Positions 20,335-30,459 of a stretch of DNA of 64,000 bases are shown in pieces. How positions within the stretch are numbered: position 1 is the stretch's first letter; each line of letters begins with the position of its first letter. The translations under genes were made by a program, and so were the position numbers. The stretch is from Prorocentrum cordatum (Eukaryota; Sar; Dinophyceae; Prorocentrales; Prorocentraceae): positions 1-64,000 of the forward strand of contig CAUYUJ010017915.1 of assembly GCA_963575745.1 (NCBI GenBank). The letters are read 5' to 3'. The notes under the pieces were generated by a model. The model had not been told where the DNA came from and did not search any database. It saw nothing but the letters and a program-made list of their open reading frames with translations.

Positions 20335-21236
20335 CCTCCCAGATTCTGGCGCCCCATCGAGGAGCGAGAGATACCGTGACGTTTGTGAGACATCGTTGCA
20401 GCATTTGCGTATCGTTATTGCAACTGCTGGGACGTGCGCAAGTGAAACTTCTCGTCGTTCGAGTGTACGGATGTTGAGGAGCAGCCATCGGGGCCCTTCT
20501 ATGGCCACGACGGCGTCTGTGATTGATTGCCACATCAGGCCAGAGATGCAGGAACGTGTAACTCAAGACAGGTCTTCAAGTATGTGTTACTCCAGCACTG
20601 CTTCATCCTAGGGCTTCTCGCTTGCGTTCTACGGAGCTGGTCCTGTTCGTTGTTTGTCGGCTGTTCGGTGCTTTGTGGACGATCCCTCTCAGTGAGAAAA
20701 AAATCACATTACTTACGTTTGCACTATTTGTCATTCTAGGCCTTCTGGTCGGTGCTGCATGACCGAGCCGGCTCGGTGCCCTATGCGTTGGTGCCCTATG
20801 GATGGGGGCGTTGGTTGAGGAATGTGCCCAGGAGGCTTCAGACCATGGGGGGTTCCTTGCCTGGTGAGCGCCGCAGTGATATCCATGGCGAAGCCTGAAG
20901 GGGTGTCCACCGGCTTTCAGGGCTTGTGTTCATTATTCTTCGGATGCAGCTCCTGGGAGGTCAGGTTCTGGTTTTGCCGTGGTCCGAAATCCGGCTTTAT
21001 CCCGCTCCATCCCGCTTGATCTGATTTAGTCTTTCTTAATCGGAGGTTGGGGGGTGAGATCGCTAACGGAGTCCCCCCACCGGGAAATCGAGTTTCGAGT
21101 TCGTGCTCGTGCCGTGCGTGCGGGCGAGGCGAAGCTGCGTGAGCTAGCGAGAGGAATTCACTCTGCTGTCGCTAGGGGTCCGCCAACACAAATGTTTTCC
21201 CCCCCCGGTGTTGTCAAGCGGTGGCCCGCATTGTCT
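20335..21236. other. Region with weak coding signals
   Basis: Overlapping protein-like ORFs occur on both strands to 20611, so none is assigned. At 21090-21190 a plus frame reads FRVRARAVRAGEAKLRELARG, a possible small exon. The rest shows nothing. Confidence 0.3.
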
Positions 21237-21239
21237 CTT

Positions 21240-21650
21240 CGGTTGCCCGCCGGTTGCTCATCATGGTTGTTCATCATGGTTGCTCATCATTGTCCCGCCG
21301 GTTGCTCATCATGGTTGCTCATCATTGTCCCGCCGGTTGCCCATCATGGTTGCTCATCATGGTTGCTCATCAATGTCCCGCCGGTTGCTCATCATGGTTG
21401 CTCATCATTGTCCCGCCGGTTGCTCATCATGGTTGCTCATCATGGTTGCTCATCATTGTCCCGCCGGTTGCTCATCATGGTTGTTCATCATTGTCCCGCT
21501 GGTTGCCCATCATGGTTGCCCATCATGGTTGCTCATCATGGTTGCTCATCATTGTCCCGCCGGTTGCTCATCATGGTTGCTCATCATGGTTGCTCATCAT
21601 GGGACACCATCATGGTTGCTCATCATGGGACACCTTCTCTTGCTTCTCCT
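21240..21650 (+). repeat. 15-bp minisatellite TGCTCATCATGGT
   Basis: About 25 units of GGTTGCTCATCATGG, with the variant TTGTCCCGCCGGTTGC inserted every 2-3 units. The period keeps all three plus frames open. Confidence 0.9.
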
Positions 21651-21690
21651 CCTCGTATCCTTCTTTTTTGGGGGTTTCTTTATTTCTAAC

Positions 21691-21831
21691 CTAATTTCTT
21701 AGATCTTTAGTTCGGCTCAAGGGCTCAGGCCATGCGACGCAAGTCGGTCACCATCAGGCCTCACGCAAGTCGGTCACCATCATCACCACCATCATCGTCA
21801 CTAATTACTTAGATCTTTAGTTCGGCTCAAG
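21691..21831 (+). repeat. Direct repeats of 31 bp around a 26-bp tandem pair
   Basis: CTAATTTCTTAGATCTTTAG continuing to TTCGGCTCAAG occurs at 21691-21721 and 21801-21831. Between them CGCAAGTCGGTCACCATCA is tandemly doubled. Confidence 0.7.
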
Positions 21832-21999
21832 AGCTTAATCCGCCACGTCATCCACACCATCATCGCCCATCAGCACCACGTTCATCACAGCTGTCGTCAT
21901 GAGCCACCCCCCTCCCCCCACCCCCCACAACCTCCTTATCACCCGCAGGGTGGTCGTATAGTATGGCTTAATCCCGCTTAATCCGCGGCCGAATCTGGC

Positions 22000-22890
22000 G
22001 TAACAGCCACCCAACGGGGCTGCATCTTCCGAATTCCTTCCGGCAAAAGCCTCCCAGACGTTGTCTCCTAACGTATCGAACGGTGCCTCGTCCAGCGCTC
22101 TCACCGCAGACAAGGTCGATGCGCTGCTCGTGCCGCCGACCGAGGCGGCGCCTGGCAGGCGAGCCGCCGCTGCGGACGGCGACGGGGGCGCGGTGTGGGG
22201 TGGCGGGCCGCGCGGCGGCGCCTCCTCGCCTCTCGCCTCTCTTGAGTTTGCTCCTCCTCTGCATGCGAGCGCCGGACCTCGGCGGTGCACGCGGAGAGAC
22301 AGACGCGCCCTCGCGGCATTGTGGTTGCCCTGTGGGTTGGTGCCTTCTGGTGGGTGCTGCGTGGTTGGTGCCCCGTGGTCGCTGCCCTGCGGGTGCACCG
22401 TGGCTCCCCAGCGGCTGGGTGCCCCACGGCTGGTGCCCTGGGTGTGGTGCCCTGTGGCCGGTGCCTCTCGATCATCGGTGCTCTGTCGTGCCCAGGTGGT
22501 TTGTGCCCCGTGGCTTGCACGGCTCAGCTTGCACATCGGGAGCGCCAGAGCTCGGAGGCGTAGAGGTTGACACCAACACCACTGTCGGCGGTGTGCCTCC
22601 ATCGGTGCAAGACGATCCCGATCTCGGCGATGGTGGTCATACTTGGGCTTTCTTGGTGGCCGAAAGATTGCCACTGGCCTCCAAGCCTAGGATCATCTCC
22701 CCCTGGTGGGGGCAGCCCCCGGTGTTGGTCTTGGTGCCAATGTCCGAGCCGCCGGAGAGCATATCTGCAGTTGCCTGCGGCAAGTCCCGCTGCCGTGCCA
22801 GCGCAGTGCTCTGTGTGGCGACGCCTCGCGCACCGAGGGCTGCAGCAGGGGGCACCTCTGGCTTCTGTTCCGTGGTAGAGTTCTCATGAG
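22000..22890 (-). CDS. Candidate minus-strand gene, two exon-like segments
   Basis: Segment 22886-22643 reads ENSTTEQKPEVPPAAALGAR.. then TGGCPHQGEMILGLEASGNL and SATKKAQ, followed by a GTATGA donor. Segment 22160-22000 reads GGTSSASTLSAVRALDEAPF, DTLGDNVWEAFAGRNSEDAA. Both are protein-like and on one strand, but joining exons between them are not identified and the plus strand is also open. No family recognised. Confidence 0.35.
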
Positions 22891-22899
22891 AAGCCACCT

Positions 22900-23480
22900 C
22901 GGCCGTCTCGGGGCTGTCGTGAGCTCTGATGGGGGGCTCTCGTGGGGCCTTCTTGGGGCTCTCTGGAGGCCCTCTTGGGGCCCTATGCTGTATTGGGCCG
23001 TCTCGGGCCCATCTCGGCCGTCTAGAGAGTCTCTTGGCGCCGTATTGGGCGTCTCTTGTGGCCATGTTGGGCCGTCTTCGGGCACTCATGGGGCATTTTT
23101 TGGCTGTCCTCGCCGCTTTTGGGCCGCCTCGGGGCCCTGAGCCGACTGCGGGGCTTCGGAGGCCCTCACGGGGCTCTTTTTTGGCTTTTCTCTAGCTCCT
23201 CTGAGGACCTCTGGTTGCATGAACTTGGCCTCTTGAGGACTTCCATTCCTTTTTTCCTTTTATGTCTTGGAGGCCTATTGGGCTCTTTTGGCGCCTCTTG
23301 GGCTCTTCTCGGGCTTTGGCGGGTTGCGTTCTGAAGCAACCTTGGGCCAGCTTGGCGTCTTTGGCGGCCCTTCGAGGGCCGCCGCGGAAGCTTTGGAGAG
23401 CCCTGGAGAATCCCAGGGAATCTTCGGGCCGCCCGGGGATCCTCGCGAGATGGGGGCGATGAACGGACCTGGATGTGAGG
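22900..23480 (+). repeat. GGCCxTCTTGGGG-type minisatellite
   Basis: Irregular repeats of GGGCCGTCTCGGGC and GGGGCTCTCTTGG. Same motif class as the large array at 30460-32170. Confidence 0.7.
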
Positions 23481-23623
23481 AGCGGCTTGGCGGAAACCCT
23501 ACCAGGCAGTAGTTGACATGCTACCGTGCCTCACCGTGCCAGGGGCACGGTTGCGGATTGTATATGGCCAACGCGTTGGCATCATAGTTCGGCTATGCAA
23601 GACTGGAGGGAGACATGGGGGGA

Positions 23624-24073
23624 GAGGTTACCGTCCTGGCCATGACAATCGGTGGAACTATCAGCCTCGCGACCAGCAACGCCACCGACCTCCTAGCGGA
23701 CCCAGCTGTGCTCTCTGCGCTGGTGGCCGCGATTGCACAGGCCGCTTAGGGAGCGGGGATGAAGCTGCTTGAGCACGTAAAAGTAGGACGGGGAGGAAGA
23801 GTGGATAATGGCACATGGAGGCGGCATCTTTTTGTTTCTGCATCCGCCCGCAGTGATCCGTCCGTGGGTAAGCCTCCTGACGAGAGACTGTTCACGTGAT
23901 TCTTGGCGTTCTTGTTCGAAATGCGGCTTCATGTTGCCTTCCCCCCGGCAGGCTGCGAGTGTGCCTTCCAGCATGGTGAGCATGGACGCGCTGTCTGAAG
24001 CCGTGAGCCGCAGAGGCCTGACTTCCAGCGTCGTGTCAGGCGACGTAGTGCCCGCAGGGCTGGCGCATCTTAC
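23624..24073 (+). CDS. Two-exon segment of an unknown repeat-domain protein
   Basis: Exon one (about 23627-23740) reads VTVLAMTIGGTISLATSNAT, DLLADPAVLSALVAAIAQ. Exon two starts at 23952 and reads AASVPSSMVSMDALSEAVSR and on to about 24059. The join uses a GC donor (CAG|GC) and an AG acceptor (ccggcag) in phase 0. The result is beta-strand, then DPAV helix, then strand. I have an impression of similar modules in large dinoflagellate extracellular proteins, but cannot name a family. Both splice borders share CAGGC(C/T)GC. Confidence 0.5.
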
Positions 24074-24753
24074 CATCTCATCATGCTGTCATTCGCTTTC
24101 GCCCCTTGGTGAGCAGAAGCTGGCGTCTGCATGATGGGGTATATACACCCGGCCCCCCCTCTGTTCAGTCACCCTCGCATTCGCATGCTTATCATTGTCA
24201 TCCCTCCTCATCCCCCTGACCCCCTTTCCCATCACAGAAGCTTTACCACACAGCAGCCAGCGCTTGTCCGACTCTGTGCTTCCTGCGAATTCATGAGTGC
24301 GCGCGTGGGTATACGTGATTCCATCTTGGCAGAGTGATAGCGGGCTGCTAGATATTGCCACCCGTGTTTCGTTGTTTCACCCATTCTTATGGCTTGGACG
24401 CTTCTGTGTGATAAGACGTTGGCATGTCCGGTGCGGTGTGGCCCAGCTGGTGTGCCACGTCGTGTGAGATGTCTCGTGCCAAAGGCAGCGCCGCCATATG
24501 CATTTCATGCTTGCCGATGGGGCTGTTTCGAGTTTGCAGCAAGATGTTGCAGAACACTGTTCACAGGTGACTTCGAGATCCTGCTGCCCGCGGGCGAGGC
24601 GGCAAAGGATCGCAATGGGGTCGCCCTCAGTCCTCCCTCCCTGCATTTACCCCCTCGTTTCTCCCACTTCGTTCCGCCTTGCTCTCTCGCCCCTCCTCCC
24701 TCCTCTCTCGTCCTTCCTCCTGCCTCCTCCTCCCTTGTCCTCCTCCTCCTCCT
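24074..24753. other. Spacer with weak coding signals, then (TCC)n
   Basis: At 24566-24615 a plus frame after ..ctgttcacag reads GDFEILLPAGEAAKDRNG, a possible exon. C/T-rich DNA follows to 24753, immediately before the spliced-leader relic. Confidence 0.35.
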
Positions 24754-24774
24754 CCGTAGCCATTCCGGCTCAAG
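24754..24774 (+). other. Relict dinoflagellate spliced leader
   Basis: CCGTAGCCATT then CC then GGCTCAAG matches the conserved 21-nt dinoflagellate spliced leader at 19 of 21 positions (TT replaced by CC in the middle). The leader is added to mRNA by trans-splicing, so its presence in DNA upstream of a reading frame marks a reverse-transcribed mRNA reinserted in the genome. A (TCC)n tract abuts it upstream. Confidence 0.8.
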
Positions 24775-24946
24775 CTCCAAACGTGCGTCCCTGGCGCTTG
24801 CAGCTAGCAACGCAATTAGCCAAGGGGGTGGCTCCAGGCCCCCGTGCTTTGAGGCTTGCGCCGCTGCCGGCCCACGCCCACTCCACGTTTCGCGACTATC
24901 TTCTTTCACTCAGCTTGATGACGTCGCCCCTTCCACATCTGCCGCG

Positions 24947-25182
24947 ATGGCCTCCCTCGCATCGGGCGCTGACGCAGCGGCCGCTGCTCCTGCTGAAGGC
25001 CAGATGTCTCGCTCGGGCTCCAAGGAGTCGGGATCGCCCGACCCTCGCAGCACCTCCCGCATGGAACAGCGGCGCCGTGACGCGCGCCGTCGGCAGCAGC
25101 GGGAGGCAGATCGGGTGGCCCGTGGCGCAGTCTGGGGCGAGCGCACGCACAACCGCCAGCAGGGCGGCTGGGTCTTTCTTGG
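24947..25182 (+). CDS. Retrocopied gene fragment, Arg-rich helix protein
   Basis: ATG 173 bases after the leader relic. Reads MASLASGADAAAAAPAEGQM, SRSGSKESGSPDPRSTSRME, then a basic helix QRRRDARRRQQREADRVARG. It runs without an intron into a family D fragment near 25186, which truncates it. The basic helix could bind nucleic acid; this is inference. The original stop is not recognisable. Confidence 0.5.
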
Positions 25183-25185
25183 CTT

Positions 25186-25482
25186 AGCACGTCGGGCTTA
25201 TGTTCTAAGAATATCGTTTTCGTTCTTAGAGCATGTTTGCCCATAACGCTCGCGGAGGCAGCTGCCCGCCACACGCGCAGTCCTGCGCTCCCCTGTGCGG
25301 GTCGCGTGGCGGTCCCCCCCCCCTCCACCCCTACTTAGGTGCACGCACCTGAGCTTGGCACGGTGCCGCCGATGCGCTTGACCGCTCGCTCTGCGCGCGC
25401 GTCGCACTCTTTGAACATGTTTGGGTTCTAAGAAAATGTCGTGGTAGGGCTATAGGAATAGCGGGGCGGTCGGTCCCTGCTC
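25186..25482 (+). mobile_element. Family D element, partial and diverged
   Basis: Inner motif CACGTCGGGCTTATGTTCTA and the right end ATGTCGTGGTAGGGCTATAG.. to GGTCGGTCCCTGCTC match the copy at 58210. The left inverted end is missing. About 150 bp of unrelated DNA lies in the middle (25245-25405). Confidence 0.6.
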
Positions 25483-25904
25483 AGCGGAGGCGGCGCGGAC
25501 GCGCTGCAAGTAACCAGAGCTGCCGGACATCGAGGCGCGGCCCCAGGCGGCCTTGCAGCCCACCTCGCAGAGGAGGAAGAGGTACCCATACCTCCGCCCT
25601 TCGCCACGGTGGGTGGACTAAAAGTGTCCACACGTGTCTCGCCATAACCTTGAGTCATCAAAGTACGTCGCACCAACGTGCGTACCCCCCTTCCCCTCAA
25701 TTCGAAGTCGACGGGTTTTTGGCACTAGGCCAAGGGCCGGGGACAGAACGTGGACACTTCAACTTTGGGTTTGGGGGGGAGGGGTGCGAAGCAAGGGCAT
25801 TTCGGAGTTGTGGTTGTTATCATGTTGCATCGCCTTCCCGTCATGGGTGTGGACACTTGTTGTCCGGGCACCGTAGTTTTCCATTTTCCTTGGCCTAATG
25901 CGAG
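25483..25904. other. Spacer, no gene accepted
   Basis: Unique-looking DNA with TGTCCACACGTG / GTGTGGACACTTG-type motifs (inverted, near 25627 and 25849) but no clear element. Confidence 0.3.
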
Positions 25905-25988
25905 ATCCTCGTTGCCGCCGCTAGATTCGCCTCGAGATTCTGGTCAGAACGCACCCCGGGAGAGGTCCGGGGAGTAGCGTTATCGGTG
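25905..25988 (+). mobile_element. Family G element, diverged copy
   Basis: Shares GGTCAGAACGCACCCC.. and GGTCCGGGGAGTAGCGTTAT with the copies at 41071 and 61581. Confidence 0.6.
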
Positions 25989-26159
25989 CCTTCTGGTCTC
26001 CCCATCGGCGATTTGCCGTCACGTGGTGCGAATCGGAGGAGTAGGAGTAGGAGGAGGATAAATAGAGGAGGACGAGGAGGGAGATTCGGTGGGGAGGGGG
26101 AAACTTCGCATCACGTGGCGAAATCCTTCTGCCCATCCCAACCTCGCGCTCGCGCTCCT

Positions 26160-26485
26160 TCACGGTGGGCCTGGCGAAGTTCCGCGCGGCGTTCGAGGGC
26201 CGCACGGGCGCAGTGGAGGCGCAGGTGGCCAACGTGCGGGACGACGTTGCCCAGCTGCGCCGCGAGATGGATGAGCTGCGCCTTGGGCTCGGGATCGTCC
26301 AGTCCACGGAGCCTGCGCAGCATGGTCGAGGACCCCTGACCCGTGCGTCCTGGTCCTCGCAGCGCCAGGGCAGCGGTGGCAGAGGAGGCTGTCGCGGGCA
26401 TGCTGGGCCCGCTGCTGGCTGACGCCCAGGTGGCGGCCACATCCGACACGGTGGACCTGCAAGGTGAGCCGGACGAGGCTATGAC
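26160..26485 (+). pseudogene. Coiled-coil fragment, frameshifted
   Basis: Frame one (26165 to about 26320) reads VGLAKFRAAFEGRTGAVEAQ, VANVRDDVAQLRREMDELRL, a coiled coil. A second frame (about 26365-26485) continues AVAEEAVAGMLGPLLADAQV.. The shift suggests decay of one retroelement-type protein gene. A short inverted-repeat element follows at 26491. Confidence 0.5.
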
Positions 26486-26490
26486 GAGGA

Positions 26491-26640
26491 TAAGTCCGTT
26501 CCGGAGCGTTTTGGAACGCTCTCGGAGCGCTCCGGAACGCTCTCGGAGCGCTCCGGAACGCTCTGAGAAGGCCGCGGCGCCTGATGTATCTTCCGGAGCC
26601 GCAGGAATCCAGAGAGTCTCGTCTGGGCTTCGTCTCAGTC
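26491..26640 (+). mobile_element. Short inverted-repeat element, copy 2
   Basis: Begins GAGGATAAGTCCGTTCCGGAG. The interior has tandem CTCGGAGCGCTCCGGAACG. Relative of 1511-1634. The right end is less clear. Confidence 0.5.
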
Positions 26641-26718
26641 AAGCCTTAGCGCAGCGCTTCGTGCGAATTGCAGAGCCGCCCGACTTTTTTTCCTTATCCT
26701 CAGAGCCGCCCGGATTTA

Positions 26719-26893
26719 CAGTCGGGGCGCTAAACAAGGAACCCTTTTCGTTGGGGAGGGGATCCGTGTTCCTTAAGTGTTTCGCAGCTTGCCTCAGGTT
26801 TTCCTTAGGTTTTCGATAGGAAATCGAGGTTCAACTTGTGGAACATAGTGGCCTCGCTCCTTATTTAGGGTTCCTCGCCCTGGCCTCGCCTCG
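26719..26893 (+). mobile_element. Family C element, right end eroded
   Basis: TA (26717-26718) then CAGTCGGGGCGCTAA, followed by AAGGAACCCTTTTCGTTGGG as in the 34817 copy. The terminal right repeat is not conserved. Confidence 0.65.
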
Positions 26894-27013
26894 GTGAGGC
26901 TCTGGCGCCGCGGCTCTTTCTCCGCCCCAGGGGGCGAGGCGGGCCTCTCGCCGGGAGGGTGGCCTTTCTCCTCCCTCGTCGCCATGCGTTTCTCTTTGCG
27001 ATGTCCAGTTGCC

Positions 27014-27080
27014 CCCCCTCCTCCTCCTCGTCCTCCTCCTCGTCCTCCTCCTCCTCCTCCTCCTCCTCCTCCTCCTCCTC
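27014..27080 (+). repeat. (TCC)n tract
   Basis: Pyrimidine tract ending in CCAG, so it could serve as the branch/acceptor region for the following exon. Confidence 0.85.
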
Positions 27081-28035
27081 CAGAACCGTACTGGATCAGG
27101 TCGCCTTGCCGCCGGGCTGCGCCGCGCCGCGCCGCGCCTCCCGCCTCGCCTCCGATGCCGGGTTCGACCAAGGCGGCACGCGCCGCGGCGCCACTGGAGG
27201 CCTCGCGTGGGGCCCTGATGGCGGTCCACGCGGCCGCGGGCTTGGCCGCCGCAGGAGGGATGCGTGACTCGGCACGCCTCCTGCGTGCGGCGGAGGGGCT
27301 CGTCCGCACGGCTGTGGCCGAGCTGGTCGGGCAGCCCACCCCTCCCGCCGAGGTCGGCGCGGGTCCCCAGGCGGTGCCGCCTCGGCGCCGTCGCCCGCGC
27401 GGCCGCGGAGGACGGATGGAGGTGGACTCGCGCTTCCAGCTGCAGGACGTCGTGGAGGAGAAGCCCCCTGGTGGCGGTGCGGCGGCGACGGCGGCGGTGG
27501 GTGTGGGGGCCCCCGCCGACGGCGGCGTGGTGGGTGCGGCGGCGGCGGCGGCGGAGGCGGTGGTCCAGGAGGACATGAAGCTCCCCTCCGACGTCGACGA
27601 CGACGAGTGGGCAGATGAGGTGCCCCCGAGGCGCACCCCGCACATCCTGCGGGAAGGCGACCGCGTTCGTCTTCGAGATGGGCGCCAAGGGTCGGTGCAC
27701 GGCGATCCCAATGACGGCGTCGACCCGCACGGCCTCGTGTGCGTCCTGGTCGAGAGCGGCCGCCGTGCGACGGTGTGCGAGGTCGCCTTCGAGGACGCGC
27801 AGCCCTTCGTGGACGGTGCTGCCGCTGGGGCGGCGGCGGAAGGCTGCAAGAAGGGCAAGGGCAAGAAGAAGCGGTAAGTCCGACGCGGAGCTCGTCGGCG
27901 GCTCCATCGTGCTCCTCATCTGAGGAGGCGCCGAGCGCCGAGCTGGCGACGCCGCTGGCTCCCGCGCTGAGTGCCCGCGGCCGCGGGCGCTCGGGCGCGG
28001 CGGCCCCCGAGGGGGCGACCCGCGACCGCGGGAGT
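27081..28035 (+). CDS. Retroelement-like protein with KOW/Tudor-like C-terminal motif
   Basis: Open in one frame from the acceptor-like CCAG near 27081 to TAA at 27875-27877. Ala-rich helices come first (..ASRGALMAVHAAAGLAAAGG, RDSARLLRAAEGLVRTAVAE), then RMEVDSRFQLQDVVEE, a Gly/Ala linker, an acidic patch (DVDDDEWADEV) and a compact module LREGDRVRLRDGRQGSVHGD..CVLVESGRRATVCEVAF resembling small beta-barrel (KOW/Tudor-like) folds. It ends GCKKGKGKKKR. The stop overlaps a GTAAGT donor consensus. The next frame is coding-like to about 28035 (SSEEAPSAELATPLAPAL), so either an intron or a frameshift ends this frame. Confidence 0.5.
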
Positions 28036-28254
28036 GTCTTCTTCTTCTTCTTCTTCCTCCTCCTCCTCCTCCTCCTCCTCCTCCTCCTCCTCCCCCTCCC
28101 CTCCCCCTCACCTCCTCTCCTCCTCCTCCCCTCCTCCTCCTCCTCCTTCTCCTCCTCCCCCTCCCCCTCCTCCTCCTCCGCCTCCTCCTCCTCCTCCGCC
28201 TCCTCCTCCTCCTATTCTTCCTCCTCCCCTTCCTCCCCCTCCTCCACCTCCCCC
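28036..28254 (+). repeat. (TCC/TTC)n tract
   Basis: About 220 bp of pyrimidine triplets with CCG/CCC variants. Confidence 0.9.
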
Positions 28255-28297
28255 TCATTTGCCCCGTGTGCCCTCAAACAAATGGTATACACTTCTC

Positions 28298-28552
28298 GGT
28301 TTGACGCAAAAGGGGGTCCAGCGACAAGGGGCTGGTGCCATAGATTTCGTGCAATCGATTTGCGGGGTTGCAATACATTTGGGGCGTGCAATACATTCCG
28401 GGGCGCAAATGTATTGCTGGACTTTTGCGTGCAATGCATTCGTTGCAATACAGTGCAATACAGTCCTCTGGCTCAAGACATTTGCAATACAATTGCCCCA
28501 AATCTAGTGCACCACCCCCTTTCAGCTGGACCCCCTCTTGGGTCACCCAAAT
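28298..28552. mobile_element. Long-TIR fold-back element
   Basis: The left ..AAAAGGGGGTCCAGC.. and the right complement ..GCTGGACCCCCTCTTGGG form inverted ends of about 58 bp, continuing through TGGTGC..TAGATTT..GCAAT. The interior repeats GCAATACATT in both orientations. Only copy in the window. Non-coding. Confidence 0.7.
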
Positions 28553-28995
28553 CTCCCTCCCTCTCGTGGGAAGAGGAACAACAAGTCGGAAGCATCCTTC
28601 CGCTGTCCGTTGTGGCGCAAACCGCGCTGTGGCGAAAGGAGATGGTTTCATGGTCTCCTTAATTGATCGATCGCCAGACCGGCCAGTGAGGGACGAGGAG
28701 GGAGGGGGATGAGGTCGGGGATGGGAGAGGGGGGAGAACGAGGGGGGAGCGGGAGGGAGAAAAAGGGATGGAGAAGGAGTGTGGGAGTCGCCCACACCAT
28801 GGAGCTCGGTCGTCCCTTCAGCTTGCCTGACTGATAACGGCGTCCCGCTCCGAGGTTCATGCATTTTGCTTAGTTGCCCTTGGCTGCACCGGAACCGCCA
28901 CACGGTCTCGAATCCGAATCGGAATGGCCATGTTTCGGCAGGAAGGGGGTACTGCAGCCGAGCGCAAATCCCACGGACGCCCGGCATGCCCCCGA
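28553..28995. other. Spacer, no gene seen
   Basis: Includes a G/A-rich stretch (28690-28780). No exon accepted. Confidence 0.35.
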
Positions 28996-28997
28996 TA

Positions 28998-29275
28998 CTC
29001 TCTCTCTCTCTCTCTTTCTCTTCCTCTCTTCCTCTTCCTCGTCCTCTTCCTCTTTCTCTTCCTCTTCTCTCTCTCTCTCTCACTCTCGCTCTTCCTCTCT
29101 CTCTGTCGCTCTATCTCTCCCTCTCTCTCTCTTTCTCTTCTCTTTTTCTCTCTCTCTCTCTCTCTCTCGCTCTGTCTATCTCTCTCTCTCTCTCTCTCTG
29201 TGTTTTCTCTCTTTCTCTCTCTCTCTCGCTCTCTCTTTCTTCTCTTTCTCGCTCTCTCCCTCTCCTTCCCCTCGC
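28998..29275 (+). repeat. (CT)n tract
   Basis: About 280 bp of CT with TT and CG interruptions. It may provide the pyrimidine tract for the next exon. Confidence 0.9.
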
Positions 29276-29316
29276 TCATCTCTCGCGCACCCACTAGATT
29301 CCCTTCTTACTTCGCT

Positions 29317-30415
29317 ATGATCATCATCTTGAGCTCACTTGTTCGTGTGCCCGAGGACGCGACGAATACGCTGGACAAGCTTACTTCCACCCCGGTAAGC
29401 GAATTGACTGCCACGTTCAGTGTCCATCTCGGCAACATCTCCTACAACATAACAGTCCTATCGTTGGAGGCGGGGATCGTGACGACCGTGACCGCCACGA
29501 CCACTACAGAAGCAACCCTGACGTGGGGGGGGGGTGGCGACGTCCCCTCATCCTTCTCATCCTCGTCGTCTGATTCCTCCTCCTCTTGCTCGGTTTTCGC
29601 CTCCCGCTCGCATGGGTTTCACGATTGCGACCGGTGTTGCACTCGTTCGATTGCGGGGCTGCGCTGTGCATTTTACCCTGACCTCGAGCGTTTTCTGTCG
29701 AGCGTGCGATTGTCAGAGGTGCTATGTTGTACATTTTCAATCAGCAGCAGCAGGCATGGGATATCAGACATGCAGCGCATTGCCGAGTCTTCTTCTTCTT
29801 CTTCTTCCCTACTCTGGTCCTCCTCCTGTCAGCCACAGCGTCAGACTTGCCGTCCCGCGCTTGCAGATGTTACGGCTTTGATTTCAGCTGTGAGGAGTGC
29901 TGCCATGTTTGCAGGGTGTTCCCCCCCGCGATGCTCAGAGTAGGCGGCAGGCCATATGAGAAATGTCCTTCTGATCGAAGGCGGCTACAGCTTGTCACCG
30001 CAGCCCAACGCCTTTGTGGACACGCCTAGCGTGGCCAGATACTCCAGGCGTGCTGGCAGAAGGTGTGCGCCCTTGCTCGAGGAGCTGACCCTTCCGTGGA
30101 TGGTAAGAGCGAGAAGTATAACGATCGCCGTGCCCCCCCTCCCTCCAGCCTGCTGCCGGAACGACACGGCGGAACACGCGGGCAGCCGTGAGCGCAGAGA
30201 TATCCGCACCCGCGGGCTCGCGGGCCAGGCCTCTGGGGTCGCGACCCTGCACGTACGAGGCGTTGTGTTCGCGGATGACCGCGCGGAGCGTACCTGTGCG
30301 TGCGCGTATCTGCGGGATGGCGACCCATACTCCAGACCGCGAGGGCGCGGATACGGACATGCTCGCCGTTCTCGAGGCAGGGATCTGCAGGCCTGTCTTC
30401 GGCGCAACGCATTGA
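29317..30415 (+). CDS. Multi-exon gene, unknown protein
   Basis: Best-supported part: exon 29981-30102 (GGYSLSPQPNAFVDTPSVAR, YSRRAGRRCAPLLEELTLPW M) ends at a GTAAGA donor. A 46-bp GT-AG intron follows, ending ctccctccag. The next exon 30149-30415 joins in phase 0 and stays open (PAAGTTRRNTRAAVSAEISA.. to ..DTDMLAVLEAGICRPVFGAT H, TGA). Likely upstream exons: 29867-29915 (DVTALISAVRSAAMFAG) and 29317 to about 29525 (VPEDATNTLDKLTSTPVSEL, TATFSVHLGNISYNITVLSL). Joins among the upstream exons are not proven. Function unknown; the early part looks extracellular. Confidence 0.5.
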
Positions 30416-30459
30416 TAGTCGGCCGTCGGTGACGACTTGGGTCAGCGTGCTATGGTTGA

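Noticed and set aside
20020-20535. 171-residue minus-strand ORF (..NIRTLERREVSLAHVPAV..)
   Set aside because: It overlaps the 3' part of the Ser/Thr exon, and a plus ORF overlaps it as well. No splice or start evidence favours it.
21691-21831. TTCGGCTCAAG at 21711 and 21821 as further spliced-leader relics
   Set aside because: Only the last 8 bases agree well (about 12 of 21 overall), and both lie in a local direct repeat.
26894-28258. 465-residue minus-strand ORF
   Set aside because: It is the Arg-rich shadow of the plus-strand protein and TCC tracts, with no ordinary protein segment.
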